The notes under the pieces: model-generated | Databases searched by the model: none | Told to the model about the DNA's origin: nothing | The model's input: only the letters and a program-made list of their open reading frames with translations | Origin: Haladaptatus caseinilyticus | GTDB taxonomy: Archaea > Halobacteriota > Halobacteria > Halobacteriales > Haladaptataceae | NCBI RefSeq assembly: GCF_026248685.1 | Contig: NZ_CP111036.1 | Location: 372,001-436,000 of the forward strand | Reading direction: 5' to 3' | DNA: 64,000 nucleotides | Program-made: the position numbers and the translations under genes | Shown: positions 16,231 through 25,493 of the stretch, piece by piece | How positions within the stretch are numbered: position 1 is the stretch's first letter | How the letters are laid out: each line of letters begins with the position of its first letter

Positions 16231-16482
16231 ATGTCAACAATCACTGACCTCGACACTATCGATACCGCGGAGAGTGACGAGGAAACGAACGCGTCGTCCG
16301 AATCACTATCGACCCCGGTACGATTCATCGGTTTTTGGACCGCTGTTGCCCTCCCGTTCCTCTACATGCCCTTGCTCGTAACCGGTCTCGACACGCCTGG
16401 CCAACTCCAGACGTTTCTCATACTGCTTACGCTGAATCTCATCGCCCTCTTGGTGGGCCATCGACATCGGGGAAGCGCTTAA
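16231..16482 (+). CDS. Small two-helix membrane protein
   Basis: 83 aa from the ATG at 16231. The first 30 residues are acidic and Ser/Thr-rich. Two membrane segments follow: FIGFWTAVALPFLYMPLLVTGL and LQTFLILLTLNLIALLVGH. Function unknown. An AT-rich stretch at 16188-16202 (caataataatatcg) precedes the gene and could hold its promoter. Confidence 0.7.
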   Translation: MSTITDLDTIDTAESDEETNASSESLSTPVRFIGFWTAVALPFLYMPLLVTGLDTPGQLQTFLILLTLNLIALLVGHRHRGSA

Positions 16483-16575
16483 CACATCACTAACCTGTTA
16501 GACAAATGTTGCCATGGTCTACATAGTTTCATTAGAGAGACTATAACTATGGGTTTTCGTACCGGACAAAACGAT

Positions 16576-16744
16576 ATGTCCCAATCAGCCATGTCCGTCG
16601 GATGCCCCCCACTGCGGGTCGGCATCGGCGATTACGTTGTCGAACAGGAAGAGAGATGAGCGTCGGTCGGGCGAAGAACGTCTCAAAGGGAGACGAGTGG
16701 ATTGTCAGCACTGTGGCGACGACTTTTCGTTTTACTATTACTGA
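16576..16744 (+). pseudogene. Small CPxCG zinc-ribbon gene with apparent one-base insertion
   Basis: As written, the frame from the ATG at 16576 stops after 27 codons. Removing one base from the run of six C at 16595-16600 gives an intact 55-residue protein: MSQSAMSVGCPHCGS at the start, SNRKRDERRSGEERLKGRR in the middle, and CQHCGDDFSFYYY at the end, stopping at 16742-16744. The two CxxC pairs are the haloarchaeal small zinc-ribbon pattern. The extra C could be a sequencing error in a homopolymer, a real mutation, or phase variation. Confidence 0.6.
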
Positions 16745-16830
16745 CTCGCTTTGGCGCACCCCCCACCGGGTCAGAAGCCCGTGGGATTTCGACAACCGTT
16801 TTAGGCCGGGACTATTCTGTGCCAGTATAA

Positions 16831-18861
16831 ATGGGTAACTGCGTCATTTGCGGGACGTCTGCAGACGGCCCGATTTGTTCGAGCCACGAGCAGGACGTTC
16901 TCTTCGAATTCGAAGGAAATCGTCCGCAACAACTCACCGCGGGACGATACTACAAAGGTACCGTCGATGGATTCGCCGACTTCGGTGTGTTCATCGATGT
17001 TGGAAAAAACGTCACCGGTCTCCTCCACAAAAGCGAGCTAGACAAACGGCTTGAAAGCCTCGACTGGGACGCGGGCGACACGGTGTACGTCCAGGTTCTC
17101 GGCGTCCGTGACAACGGAAACATCGACCTCGGCTGGTCGATTCGTCAGTCGGAACGCGAATTCCGCGGCAAACTGATTCAGGATGCGGAAAACACGTACC
17201 TTTCCGACGAGGAACCGAAGCAGTCGGCATCGGAACGAAGCGAAACGGACGACCAGTCCGATGCGACCGAATCGTCGGAACCCGCTCCGACGACGGATGG
17301 GTCGGGAAACGCGGTCGGTAGCGCGACGATTCCGGAACACGACGAACCGCTGGAGCGAGTCGCCATCGAAACCCTGAGCGACCGAGTCGGCGAGCACGTC
17401 CGAATCGAGGGCGAAATCGTCGGTGCGAGTCAGACGAGCGGCCCAACGGTGTTCGAACTCCGTGACGAAACCGCCGTCGTGGACTGTGCCGCGTTCAAAG
17501 AGGCTGGCGTCCGCGCGTACCCCCAAGTCGATACTGGCGATGTCGTCCGACTGGTCGGCGAAGTCGAACTTCGCAACAACGAACTGCAAGTCGAGACCGA
17601 ACAACTCGACGCGCTCACCGACGACGAGGAAGCGACCGTCATAAACCGACTCGCCGAAGCGCTGGAAGACGAAGCGCGCCCGGCGGACGTCGATCTGCTC
17701 GCCGAGCATAGCTCCGTCGAAGCGATTCACGACGCCATCAAGGACGCCGCCGGTGCGATTCGCCGCGCCGTCATCGAATCCCGCCCCGTCATCGTTCGGC
17801 ACAACGCGAGTGCGGAAGGCTACGCGGCTGGTGCGGCACTGGAACGTGCCGTTCTCCCGCTGGTGCGCGAGGAACACGCTCGAAGCGATGCTCAGTACCA
17901 CTACTTCGACCGTCGTCCGCTCGAAAACGGCTTCTACGACATGGAAGACGCGACGAAGGACGCGACGAACATGCTCGACAACCGCGAGCGCCACGACGAG
18001 AAACTCCCCCTCTTCGTCCTCGTGGATGCGGGAAGCACTGTCGAATCCAGCGACGGTCTCGACCTACTCGACATCTACGGCGCACCTCACGTCGTCATCG
18101 ACACTCAGTTCCCGGACGAGAACGTGGCCGAGACGGCCGAAGTCATCGTCAACCCGTTCCTCGGCGAATCCGGCAAGGACGTTTCCGCCAGTGTCCTCGG
18201 CGCGAACGTCGCGGCACACATCAACGATGACGTTCGAGAGGACGTCTCCCATCTCCCGGCAGTCGGGTACTGGGCGGATACACCGTCGGAATACGTCGAA
18301 CTCGCGGAAGAGGCGGGCTACGATACGGCACACGTGACGGCCCTTCGCGAAGCGGTTGCGCTGGAGGCCTACTACCAGTCCTACGAGGACAAACGCGAAC
18401 TCATCACCGACCTCCTCTTCGAGCACGCAAAACGCGATCTCGCCGAACACATCAGCGAGCAGTTCCGAACCAAACTCGAAAACGAACTCGACACCGCCGA
18501 ACCGAACCTCTCGGTTCGCGGCGCAAACGGGGTCACCTTCACCGTCCTCGATACGGAAGCCTACACCCACCGCTTTGATTTCCCATCGACGTCGGTGCTC
18601 CTCGACGCGCTCCACCGTCACGACATCACGGGCCGCCCCGGCGGCCAGAACGTCACGCTCGGCCTCGCGGACGACGAAATCCACATCCGAAGCGATGTCG
18701 GCGTCAACGTTCGTGACATCGCGGATGCAGCCCGCGAACGCGCACCTGAGGCAGGAATCATTGCTGTCGGCACCCACGACGGCAAGGTCGAATTCCTCCG
18801 CGGCGAGCGCGAAGCCGCACTGGATGCCGTTATCGAATCCGTCAGCGAACGCGTGAATTAG
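16831..18861 (+). CDS. S1/OB-fold protein with degenerate DHH (RecJ/Cdc45-like) domain
   Basis: 676 aa. Order: zinc motif CVICG...CSSH (residues 4-20), S1 RNA-binding-like domain (about 35-105, GRYYKGTVDGFADFGVFIDVG), acidic linker (about 110-165), OB-fold (about 170-260, VRIEGEIVGAS), DHH-type domain (about 290-500) and DHHA1-like tail. Motif I is RHNASAEGYAAG instead of HxDADG; motif III is VIDTQFPD instead of DHH. Metal ligands are therefore lost, and nuclease activity is unlikely. A structural role in replication or RNA metabolism, as for Cdc45-type proteins, is inference. Confidence 0.85.
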   Translation: MGNCVICGTSADGPICSSHEQDVLFEFEGNRPQQLTAGRYYKGTVDGFADFGVFIDVGKNVTGLLHKSELDKRLESLDWDAGDTVYVQVLGVRDNGNIDLGWSIRQSEREFRGKLIQDAENTYLSDEEPKQSASERSETDDQSDATESSEPAPTTDGSGNAVGSATIPEHDEPLERVAIETLSDRVGEHVRIEGEIVGASQTSGPTVFELRDETAVVDCAAFKEAGVRAYPQVDTGDVVRLVGEVELRNNELQVETEQLDALTDDEEATVINRLAEALEDEARPADVDLLAEHSSVEAIHDAIKDAAGAIRRAVIESRPVIVRHNASAEGYAAGAALERAVLPLVREEHARSDAQYHYFDRRPLENGFYDMEDATKDATNMLDNRERHDEKLPLFVLVDAGSTVESSDGLDLLDIYGAPHVVIDTQFPDENVAETAEVIVNPFLGESGKDVSASVLGANVAAHINDDVREDVSHLPAVGYWADTPSEYVELAEEAGYDTAHVTALREAVALEAYYQSYEDKRELITDLLFEHAKRDLAEHISEQFRTKLENELDTAEPNLSVRGANGVTFTVLDTEAYTHRFDFPSTSVLLDALHRHDITGRPGGQNVTLGLADDEIHIRSDVGVNVRDIADAARERAPEAGIIAVGTHDGKVEFLRGEREAALDAVIESVSERVN

Positions 18862-19275
18862 ATTCGGACTTCGTTTCCGCAGCGGTGTTGTTTTGGTCGG
18901 GATTTTTCGACGTTCTCCTTTCCGTAGCGTCACTGTATGGGTTTGCGCCGTTAACGACTGCTACGCGCAGGTGGCGCTTACTGAAGACGTTCCGTCTTTC
19001 GCGGTATTTGAAAAGGGGGTTTCCGCAACTCGCGACGCTTTGCGTTTGAAGCCTCGCCGTTCGGGTGTGACCTGCGCCTCGCATCATCTGCGGTGGCCCT
19101 ATCGTCGGTACAATCGAGACTCCGTCAGTGAAGACGTGGGTTGTGTCTAGCAGTTGTAATCATCACACCGACGAACGCATCCGCAAAACGTGACACGAGA
19201 CCTCGAAGAACTCGATCACCGACGCCTAGTCGTAGACGACACGCTTATCCGGGCGAAACGACCAAATAGCACGTA
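18862..19275. other. Gene-free stretch, nothing recognised
   Basis: 414 bases between the DHH-like gene and elp3. Open frames on both strands lack haloarchaeal composition. The last 40 bases hold a TATA-like cgcttatccg about 28-37 bases before the elp3 ATG. No tRNA or strong hairpin found. Confidence 0.5.
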
Positions 19276-20937
19276 ATGAGTACCGAGACGCCGGACGCCA
19301 CGGAAAGCGAGGCGTTCGAGCAGGTCTGCGAGGCACTCGTCGAGCGCATCCTCGCGGGCGACATCGAGCGCGACGACGTGGAAAGTGCCAAACTGCAAGC
19401 CTGTTCGGAGTTCTCCGCCGCGAAAGTGCCGAAGAACTCCGAGATCCTCGACCACGCGCCGAACGACCAGCGCGAGGAGTTAGAGCCAGTGCTCCAGCGC
19501 AAACCCGTCAGAACCGCGTCGGGCGTCTCACCGATTGCGATAATGACCAGTCCGCACCAGTGCCCGCACGGAAAATGCCTCTACTGTCCCGGCGGTCCTG
19601 GGTCAGAATTCTCCTCGTCACAGAGTTACACGGGACACGAACCGGCCGCGGCGCGCGGCGTCCAGAACGATTATGACCCCTACGGACAGGTCACCCTGCG
19701 ACTGGAGCAACTGCGTGAAATCGGCCACCCCGTCGATAAGGTCGAACTCATCCTGATGGGCGGAACGATGACCGCACGGAGCCACGACTATCAGGAATGG
19801 TTCGTCAAGCGCGCGCTCGAGGCGATGAACGAATACGATGCGGACAAGGAGCCAGAACCCGCGGAAGGCGTGAGCTTCGCACAGGATTTCGACGAGTACG
19901 AGTTCTCGTATTTGGAGGACGTCATCGCCGAAAACGAGACGGGCGACGTGCGCAACATCGGCACCACGTTCGAAACGAAACCCGACTGGTGTGACCCCGA
20001 ACAGATAGACCGGATGCTCGATTTGGGCGGGACGAAAGTCGAAGTCGGCGTCCAGACGACGTTCGAGCGAATCAACCGCGAGATGCATCGCGGCCATGGC
20101 GCACAGGCGTCCATCGAGGCGAACCAACGCCTCCGCGATTCGGCGTTCAAGGTCGGTTTCCACATGATGCCGGGGCAACCCGGGATGTCGAAGGCGATGT
20201 GCGTCGAGGACTTCCGGCGCATCTTCGAGGACGAGAAGTGGAAACCGGATTATCTCAAGATCTATCCCACGCTGGTCGTCCGCGGGACCGCGACCTACGA
20301 CTGGTGGCACCGAGACGAGTACGAACCCTTGCGCAACGAGGAGGCCGCGGAACTCGTCGCGGAAATCAAGTCGATGATTCCGCGATACGTCCGACTCCAG
20401 CGCGTCCAGCGCGACATCCCCGCGGACTTCATCGACGCTGGCGTGTGGAAATCCAACCTTCGGCAACTCGCCCGGAAGAAGATGGACGAACACGGGTGGA
20501 CCTGTGACTGCATTCGATGCCGTGAGGTCGGCATGAACGATGAGGAACCCGAAAACGTCGAACTCGACGTGCTGACCTACGAGGCTGCCGGCGGGACGGA
20601 ACACTTCATCAGCGTCGAAGATTTCGACAAGGACCTGCTCGTTGGCTTCTGTCGTCTCCGATTCCCCGGCGACCCAGTCCGTCGGGAACTCGACAACGCG
20701 GCCCTCATCCGCGAACTCCACGTCTACGGAAGCGAGGTTTCGGTCGGGTCCGAAAGCGAGGACACCCAACATCAGCACCGCGGCTACGGTCGCCAACTGA
20801 TGGAGAAAGCGGAGGACCTCGCGAGGGACGCGGGCTACGAGAAACTCAGCGTCATCTCCGGTATTGGAGCGCGCGAGTACTACCGGAACAAACTCGGCTA
20901 TCATCAGGACGGCCCCTACGTGAGCAAGCGAATCTAG
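19276..20937 (+). CDS. elp3: tRNA uridine(34) 5-carboxymethyl modification radical SAM/acetyltransferase
   Basis: 553 aa, full length. Installs the carboxymethyl group on wobble uridine using acetyl-CoA and S-adenosylmethionine. N-terminal tRNA-binding helix region (1-80), radical SAM cluster motif CPHGKCLYCPGGPGSEFSSS (about 96-115), core VELILMGGTMTARS and HMMPGQPGMS, zinc-like cysteines CDCIRC, then a C-terminal GNAT domain (about 410-553) with HQHRGYGRQLMEKAEDLA. In archaea Elp3 acts without the other Elongator subunits. Confidence 0.97.
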   Translation: MSTETPDATESEAFEQVCEALVERILAGDIERDDVESAKLQACSEFSAAKVPKNSEILDHAPNDQREELEPVLQRKPVRTASGVSPIAIMTSPHQCPHGKCLYCPGGPGSEFSSSQSYTGHEPAAARGVQNDYDPYGQVTLRLEQLREIGHPVDKVELILMGGTMTARSHDYQEWFVKRALEAMNEYDADKEPEPAEGVSFAQDFDEYEFSYLEDVIAENETGDVRNIGTTFETKPDWCDPEQIDRMLDLGGTKVEVGVQTTFERINREMHRGHGAQASIEANQRLRDSAFKVGFHMMPGQPGMSKAMCVEDFRRIFEDEKWKPDYLKIYPTLVVRGTATYDWWHRDEYEPLRNEEAAELVAEIKSMIPRYVRLQRVQRDIPADFIDAGVWKSNLRQLARKKMDEHGWTCDCIRCREVGMNDEEPENVELDVLTYEAAGGTEHFISVEDFDKDLLVGFCRLRFPGDPVRRELDNAALIRELHVYGSEVSVGSESEDTQHQHRGYGRQLMEKAEDLARDAGYEKLSVISGIGAREYYRNKLGYHQDGPYVSKRI

Positions 20938-20962
20938 CGGCTCGGTGCACTGAAAAAACGGA

Positions 20963-21460
20963 TTATCCCTGTGTCGGAACCGATTCCATGTCGTACTGCT
21001 CGCTGAGCGATTTCAGTTCGTCCAACGCGTCCTGTTCTTCGCGCAGGTTTCGTTCGAGGATGTCAGCCGATTCGTCGTGACCCAACTTGGATGCGATGAA
21101 CGTCAAGTTGCCGTACGCAGCGATTTCGAAGTGCTCGCTTTTTTCCGCGGCGGCCTTATCGAACAGGTTCAACACGTCCTGGTCCGGGTCCGAATCGGTG
21201 AACTCCTGATGGTCTTCGACCATCCCGTTGAGCGCGTTGACCGGTTTCTGTTCCGGCGACTCGCCGATGCGGTCGAACACGTCTTCGAGTCGAGTTATAT
21301 GCTCCTCGGTCTCGCTTCGGTGCTTCTCGAAAGCGTTTCGAAGGTCGTCGTGGGTAACCTCGGTACGCAGCTCGTCGAGTACGTCCACGAGTTCGTTTTC
21401 GACGTAGTACATCTCTTTCAGCCCCTCTTCGAACAGATCGTTCAGTGTTTCTCCACTCAT
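20963..21460 (-). CDS. DUF892 (YciF-type) ferritin-like protein
   Basis: 165 aa from the ATG at 21460. Start MSGETLNDLFEEGLKEMYYVENELVDVLDEL, then HRSETEEHITRLEDVFDRIG and KAAAEKSEHFEIAAYGNLTFIASKLG. The Glu and His residues sit in the helical positions of the ferritin-like dimetal site. Often linked to stress response; no direct role known. Convergent with elp3. Confidence 0.88.
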   Translation of the reverse strand: MSGETLNDLFEEGLKEMYYVENELVDVLDELRTEVTHDDLRNAFEKHRSETEEHITRLEDVFDRIGESPEQKPVNALNGMVEDHQEFTDSDPDQDVLNLFDKAAAEKSEHFEIAAYGNLTFIASKLGHDESADILERNLREEQDALDELKSLSEQYDMESVPTQG

Positions 21461-21851
21461 CGTGAATCCCCCACAGAAGGGTATCATCGCAGATTGCGTA
21501 AGCGACGATGTTGCGTGTGCCGTGTGTTTAAGAGCCGCGAGTTTGAGACAGTTCCCCGACATCGCGATTCAGGTTGTACAGATTTATAAGTGAGAAGCAA
21601 AAAGAAACGGATGCCGATACGCGACGCTTTTCTCGTCGTTTGTCGGCATATCGGGACTGTGCGCCTCGTCGCGTGGGCACACTGGTCGGAACCCACCGGC
21701 TTCCGGAAGCCACAACCCAACCCCCCCTCGTCTCCAGTCATCTCCACTCTTCGCAAACCAAAATCGAAACACTGTCTTCGAGTTCTACCGTCTTCCAGTA
21801 TCCACGATCGGTAGCTTCAGTCGAGACTCACGAATCTCCAGGGCGGCGATT
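21461..21851. other. Gene-free stretch, nothing recognised
   Basis: 391 bases between the DUF892 gene (transcribed leftwards) and a small leftward membrane-protein gene. Holds the DUF892 promoter (an AT-rich patch near 21578-21607, ttataagtgag with a-rich sequence) and no convincing open frame on either strand. Confidence 0.45.
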
Positions 21852-22019
21852 TAGCTCGATGCGCGAAGAAATGACCTGACGAAAATCAAGACACCGAACA
21901 CCACGAACGCGCCGAGAATCATGGAGGCGGAGTCGATGTCGACGTACGCGACCACTACATAGCTGATGAGTGCCCCGATGAGTGCGAGCAAGAACGTGGA
22001 GAGGACGTTTCGAATCATA
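21852..22019 (-). CDS. Small two-helix membrane protein (55 aa)
   Basis: Begins MIRNVLSTFLLALIGALIS and ends RSFLRASS before TAA. Two membrane segments, about residues 5-25 and 33-48, separated by the acidic loop VDIDSA. The positive charges at both ends suggest N-in/C-in topology. Function unknown. The gene is too short for most ORF cut-offs, but the hydrophobic pattern is clear. Confidence 0.75.
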
Positions 22020-22099
22020 CGATCATATCGTGTCGCAATGCTACTAAAAACTAGAGAACCGATCCGCCCGTTTCCGGCGAAAACAAAAGTACGTTCGGG

Positions 22100-23635
22100 T
22101 TATTCCTCTTCGGTCTTGATGTCCGCCGACAGGCCCTGGGCCATCTGGATGTCCTTCGAGTTGTTGATGGTCCACGCCGTGCGCTCCGTGACTGCCTCGA
22201 TGGCTTCGCGGGCACTCGGGTAGCCGTTGCCGGACTTCTTCACGCCGCCGAACGGCAGTTGAACTTCCGCGCCGATGCACGGCAGGTTGCCGTAGGCGAG
22301 TCCGATTTCCGCGTTATCGCGGAAGTAGTTGACTTGGCGGTAGTCCTCGCTGATGATGGCACCGGCCAGTCCGTAGGGCGTGTCGTTGTGGATTTCGACT
22401 GCGTCCTCGATGTCACCCGAGTAGCTCATGAGGGCGACGTGCGGGCCGAAGACTTCCTCGTGGATACAGCGTAGGTCGGGACTGTAATCGACTTCGTAGA
22501 CGAACGGGCCGACCCAGTAGCCGTCCTCGAAGCCGTCCGGAATCTCGTCGTCGTCGAGTTCCTCGCGGTCCACGAGGACTTCGGCACCCTCGTCCTTGGC
22601 GAGTTGGTTGTACTTACCGAACTTCTCGACCTGCTCTTCGTTGACCATCGGTCCCATGAAGGTGCCCTCATCGAGTGGGTCACCGACGGAGACTTCTTTC
22701 GCGAGTTCGACGTAGCGCTCCTTGAACTCGTCGTACACGTCCTCGTGGACGATGAGTCGCTCGGAGGAGACACAGCGCTGACCCGTCGTCTTGAACGAGG
22801 ACATGATTGCGCTGTGGACTGCGATGTCGAGATCCGCGTTTTCGGTGATGACGATGCCGTTCTTCCCACCCATCTCGCAGGCCGCGAGTTTGCCGGGTTC
22901 GCCGCCGACCTTACCCGCGATTTTGTGACCGACTTCCGAGGAACCGGTGAACAGGACGGTGTCCACGCGGTCGTCCTCGACGATGGCGTTGCCGGCGTCG
23001 CCGAAGCCTTGGACCATGTTGAACACGCCTTCAGGGACACCCGCGTCCTCGAACATCTCGGCGATAATTTGGCCACACCACGGCGTCTGTTCGGCGGGCT
23101 TCCACACGACGGTGTTCCCTTCGACCAGCGCGAGGGCCATGTGCCAGAACGGGATGGCGACCGGGAAGTTCCACGGGGTGATGCAGCCGATGATGCCGCG
23201 TGGCTTTCGACGCATGTACGCGTCTTTCGCGCCGATTTCGCTCGGTACCACGTCGCCGTGCGGGTGGCGGGCGTTGCCCGCGGCCCATTCGACCATGTGC
23301 GCGGCTTCGACCACGTCGGCTTTCCCCTCGGAGATCTCCTTGCCACACTCCTTCGTGATGACTTCGCCGAGTTCGTCCGTTCGTTCCTTCAGTTCGTGGT
23401 AGATGTCCCAGAGGTGTTCCGCACGGTCGATGTACGAGAGGCTCGCCCACTCGTCTTCGGCTTCTTCCGCGGCGGCGAGCGCGGCGTCGATGTCCGCGGG
23501 TGTACCGCGGTGGAACTCGCCGAGCGTCTCCTTCGTCGCCGGATTGACGCTCTCGAACGTCTCGTCGCCTTCTCCGTCGCGCCATTCCCCTCCGATGTAA
23601 TGACTGTAAACCTGCTCGCTGGCTTGTTGGCTCAT
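22100..23635 (-). CDS. Aldehyde dehydrogenase (NAD(P)-dependent)
   Basis: 511 aa from the ATG at 23635 (MSQQASEQVYSHYIGGEW). Oxidises an aldehyde to a carboxylate in the cytosol. Motifs: WNFPVAIPFWHMA, catalytic Glu in ACEMGGKNG, catalytic Cys in TTGQRCVSSERL, cofactor loop FTGSSEVGHKIA, and EEVFGPHVALMSY. Substrate not predictable; similar proteins act on glutarate semialdehyde or other semialdehydes. Confidence 0.94.
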   Translation of the reverse strand: MSQQASEQVYSHYIGGEWRDGEGDETFESVNPATKETLGEFHRGTPADIDAALAAAEEAEDEWASLSYIDRAEHLWDIYHELKERTDELGEVITKECGKEISEGKADVVEAAHMVEWAAGNARHPHGDVVPSEIGAKDAYMRRKPRGIIGCITPWNFPVAIPFWHMALALVEGNTVVWKPAEQTPWCGQIIAEMFEDAGVPEGVFNMVQGFGDAGNAIVEDDRVDTVLFTGSSEVGHKIAGKVGGEPGKLAACEMGGKNGIVITENADLDIAVHSAIMSSFKTTGQRCVSSERLIVHEDVYDEFKERYVELAKEVSVGDPLDEGTFMGPMVNEEQVEKFGKYNQLAKDEGAEVLVDREELDDDEIPDGFEDGYWVGPFVYEVDYSPDLRCIHEEVFGPHVALMSYSGDIEDAVEIHNDTPYGLAGAIISEDYRQVNYFRDNAEIGLAYGNLPCIGAEVQLPFGGVKKSGNGYPSAREAIEAVTERTAWTINNSKDIQMAQGLSADIKTEEE

Positions 23636-23759
23636 ATCTTCGAGAGAAAGTCGAACGGGTACGCTAAAAAAGACTCCCAATTCTCAGCGAGTGTCGCGAT
23701 TTCGGTCAGTCGTTTACTACAAAGGTAAATAGTGCTGATGCATCTCGGTGGGTACCGCC

Positions 23760-24263
23760 TCACTCGTCTTCTCCCTCCCAGTACCCCACCTCCGCGTCGA
23801 GTGGGAAGTAGCCGCTCAACGTCCGCCCCTCGTGGCCGCCTGGTGCAGACCCCACGAACACGCCGATTTTTCCCGAGTCGGGATACACCGATACGTCGGG
23901 TTCTCGCATGGTCGAAAAACAGAGGTAGCGGAGTTCGTCGTCGGAATCGTTGATGACCCGTCGAGCGTACTCCTCGCCGACCGGAAACGCGACGTAATCG
24001 CCGGCTTCGAGGGTCTCCACGTCGTCCTCGACTCGGAGCGTTCCCTCGCCAGCGAGGACGTATATCGCTTCTTCGTTTCCCGTGTGATAGTGGAACGGCC
24101 ACGATTTCCTTTCGGGCGGGAGTTCGTAGAGACTACACCCCAACTGTTCGCCGCCGGATTTCGCCCCCAACTGTTTGCGGCGAACGTGGAACTCGTCACC
24201 GTGTGATTCTTCGTCCCAGTCCAGATTCGATTCGCTGACGACTCGCGGTCTCTCGTCGTTCAT
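23760..24263 (-). CDS. Cupin-domain protein
   Basis: 167 aa. Central beta-barrel with cupin motif 1 PFHYHTGNEEAIYVLAGEGTLRVED and motif 2 LEAGDYVAFPVGEEYARRVINDSDDEL. Two His and Glu residues could bind a metal. C-terminus contains a second strand set around VGVFVGSAPGG. Function unknown; could be a sugar-binding or dioxygenase-like protein. Confidence 0.88.
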   Translation of the reverse strand: MNDERPRVVSESNLDWDEESHGDEFHVRRKQLGAKSGGEQLGCSLYELPPERKSWPFHYHTGNEEAIYVLAGEGTLRVEDDVETLEAGDYVAFPVGEEYARRVINDSDDELRYLCFSTMREPDVSVYPDSGKIGVFVGSAPGGHEGRTLSGYFPLDAEVGYWEGEDE

Positions 24264-24343
24264 ATGTCCCCCTCTCCGACCGTCGAAAAGAGCGTTCCGA
24301 CTGTGGAGAAAGCGCTCGACCGAGTTGCAGTTCGGACTTGCAG

Positions 24344-25162
24344 TTAGCTAGCATCGCCGTCTTCGGCGTCGGCCAGTTTCTCTATCTCCCCCTTCACCGT
24401 TACGGCGTCGAAATCGTGGTCGGGCCGCATGTTGACGAAATCGAGGAACTCACGGGCCGAAAGCAGTTCTTCGGCGGAGTAATGTTTACGAGCGGCTATC
24501 ACCGCGTCACGAGCACCGATGAGGGGAGTAAGCGACGCGAGCGCACAGGCGAGGTCGTACGACCTCGCTTCGTCGATTCGAGCTTCGTTCACGCTCGTCG
24601 CGTCGATGAAGTAGATTTCGTCGTTTGCAACGAGCACGTTCTCCCCCCGCAAATCCCCGTGTGCGAGGTTGTTGTCGTGCATGCGCGAGAGGGCACGGAA
24701 TAACTTCGGCGCGTAGTCGTGCATTCCATCGTCGGACAGCTCGTCGAACGTTTGGAAGTCCGGCAGATACTCCATCACCAGCACTCCGAGGCCGTCGTAT
24801 TCGAAGGCCTCTATCGGCGCCGGGACGTTCAACCCGATTTCGCGCATCTTTTTGGTCGCTTCGAGTTCGTGCTCTGCCATCTCGTCCGGCCCGGCAAAAT
24901 GCTCGAAAAACCCTTCCGTGCCGCTGGAAAAAGCACCCAAGTTCCGCGCGCTGGTAAAGAGCGCGTGGACGAGCGAGTTTTGATCCGACGTGATTTTGAC
25001 GAACCACCGGTCGTCCACGACGCAGGGCGTCGAAAGCCAGTTGTCGGCGTCGATGAACTCGACCCGAACCTCATCGCGATCGTATCGGTCCGCGAGTTCA
25101 CCGATGACCGCTTCGATGCGAGGCCACTCTATCGTGCCACGGACTAATCGACGGATTCCCAT
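24344..25162 (-). CDS. RIO/Bud32-like atypical protein kinase
   Basis: 272 aa. N-lobe with the nucleotide-binding lysine in WFVKITSD, hinge VLVMEYLPD, catalytic loop HGDLRGENVLV with Asp and Asn, and metal motif IYFIDATSVNEAR in place of DFG. No glycine-rich loop. Probably phosphorylates a protein or small molecule in the cytosol. More distant from Bud32 or RIO1 proper, so the substrate is unknown. Confidence 0.8.
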   Translation of the reverse strand: MGIRRLVRGTIEWPRIEAVIGELADRYDRDEVRVEFIDADNWLSTPCVVDDRWFVKITSDQNSLVHALFTSARNLGAFSSGTEGFFEHFAGPDEMAEHELEATKKMREIGLNVPAPIEAFEYDGLGVLVMEYLPDFQTFDELSDDGMHDYAPKLFRALSRMHDNNLAHGDLRGENVLVANDEIYFIDATSVNEARIDEARSYDLACALASLTPLIGARDAVIAARKHYSAEELLSAREFLDFVNMRPDHDFDAVTVKGEIEKLADAEDGDAS

Positions 25163-25340
25163 CGGAAGTGAGTTTGTTCCGACGATTGATAAACTCTCCC
25201 GCCGAAAAATTCAGTCATCTCGCTGGAGGAGCGTCCCTGTTCGCGTTCCTCGTGGAAGGTCGCAAGAACGACTTTGGTGCGGTAATCTCGTGAGCAACGC
25301 GAACCAAGGCACGTAACTCCGCTGGCGTTTGGCGTCCTTA

Positions 25341-25489
25341 CGAGCGAAGCGAGTGAGGCTCGTCGTGCCGACGTGTGGCGGTGGTCTCGTGAGCGACGAA
25401 GGAGTGAACGAGACCTCGAAGGAGGTTCCCTTCCTTCGGTGTCTTCAGGAGCGAAGTGACTGAAGGCTCGCAACAGCAACGTTGTTGCG
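25341..25489. repeat. Array of four imperfectly related inverted repeats
   Basis: Four short hairpins follow each other. 1: CGAGC/GCTCG arms (25341-25362). 2: GGTCTCGT/ACGAGACC (25383-25415). 3: CTTCAG/CTGAAG (25443-25465). 4: CGCAACA/TGTTGCG (25469-25489). The first three share a loop theme of GAGCGA...GTGA. They occupy the 362-base gap between two divergent genes and end just before the TATA box of the acyl-CoA dehydrogenase gene. Confidence 0.65.
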
Positions 25490-25493
25490 GTGT

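Noticed and set aside
16602-16838. 78-codon plus-strand frame
   Set aside because: A different frame of the same region gives the zinc-ribbon protein after removing one C; this frame has no family features.
19618-20904. 428-codon minus-strand frame opposite elp3
   Set aside because: Elp3 is certain from its motifs; the antisense frame has no recognisable domain.
22604-23728. Long plus-strand frame opposite the aldehyde dehydrogenase
   Set aside because: The aldehyde dehydrogenase motifs on the minus strand are complete, and the plus-strand frame has no family features.
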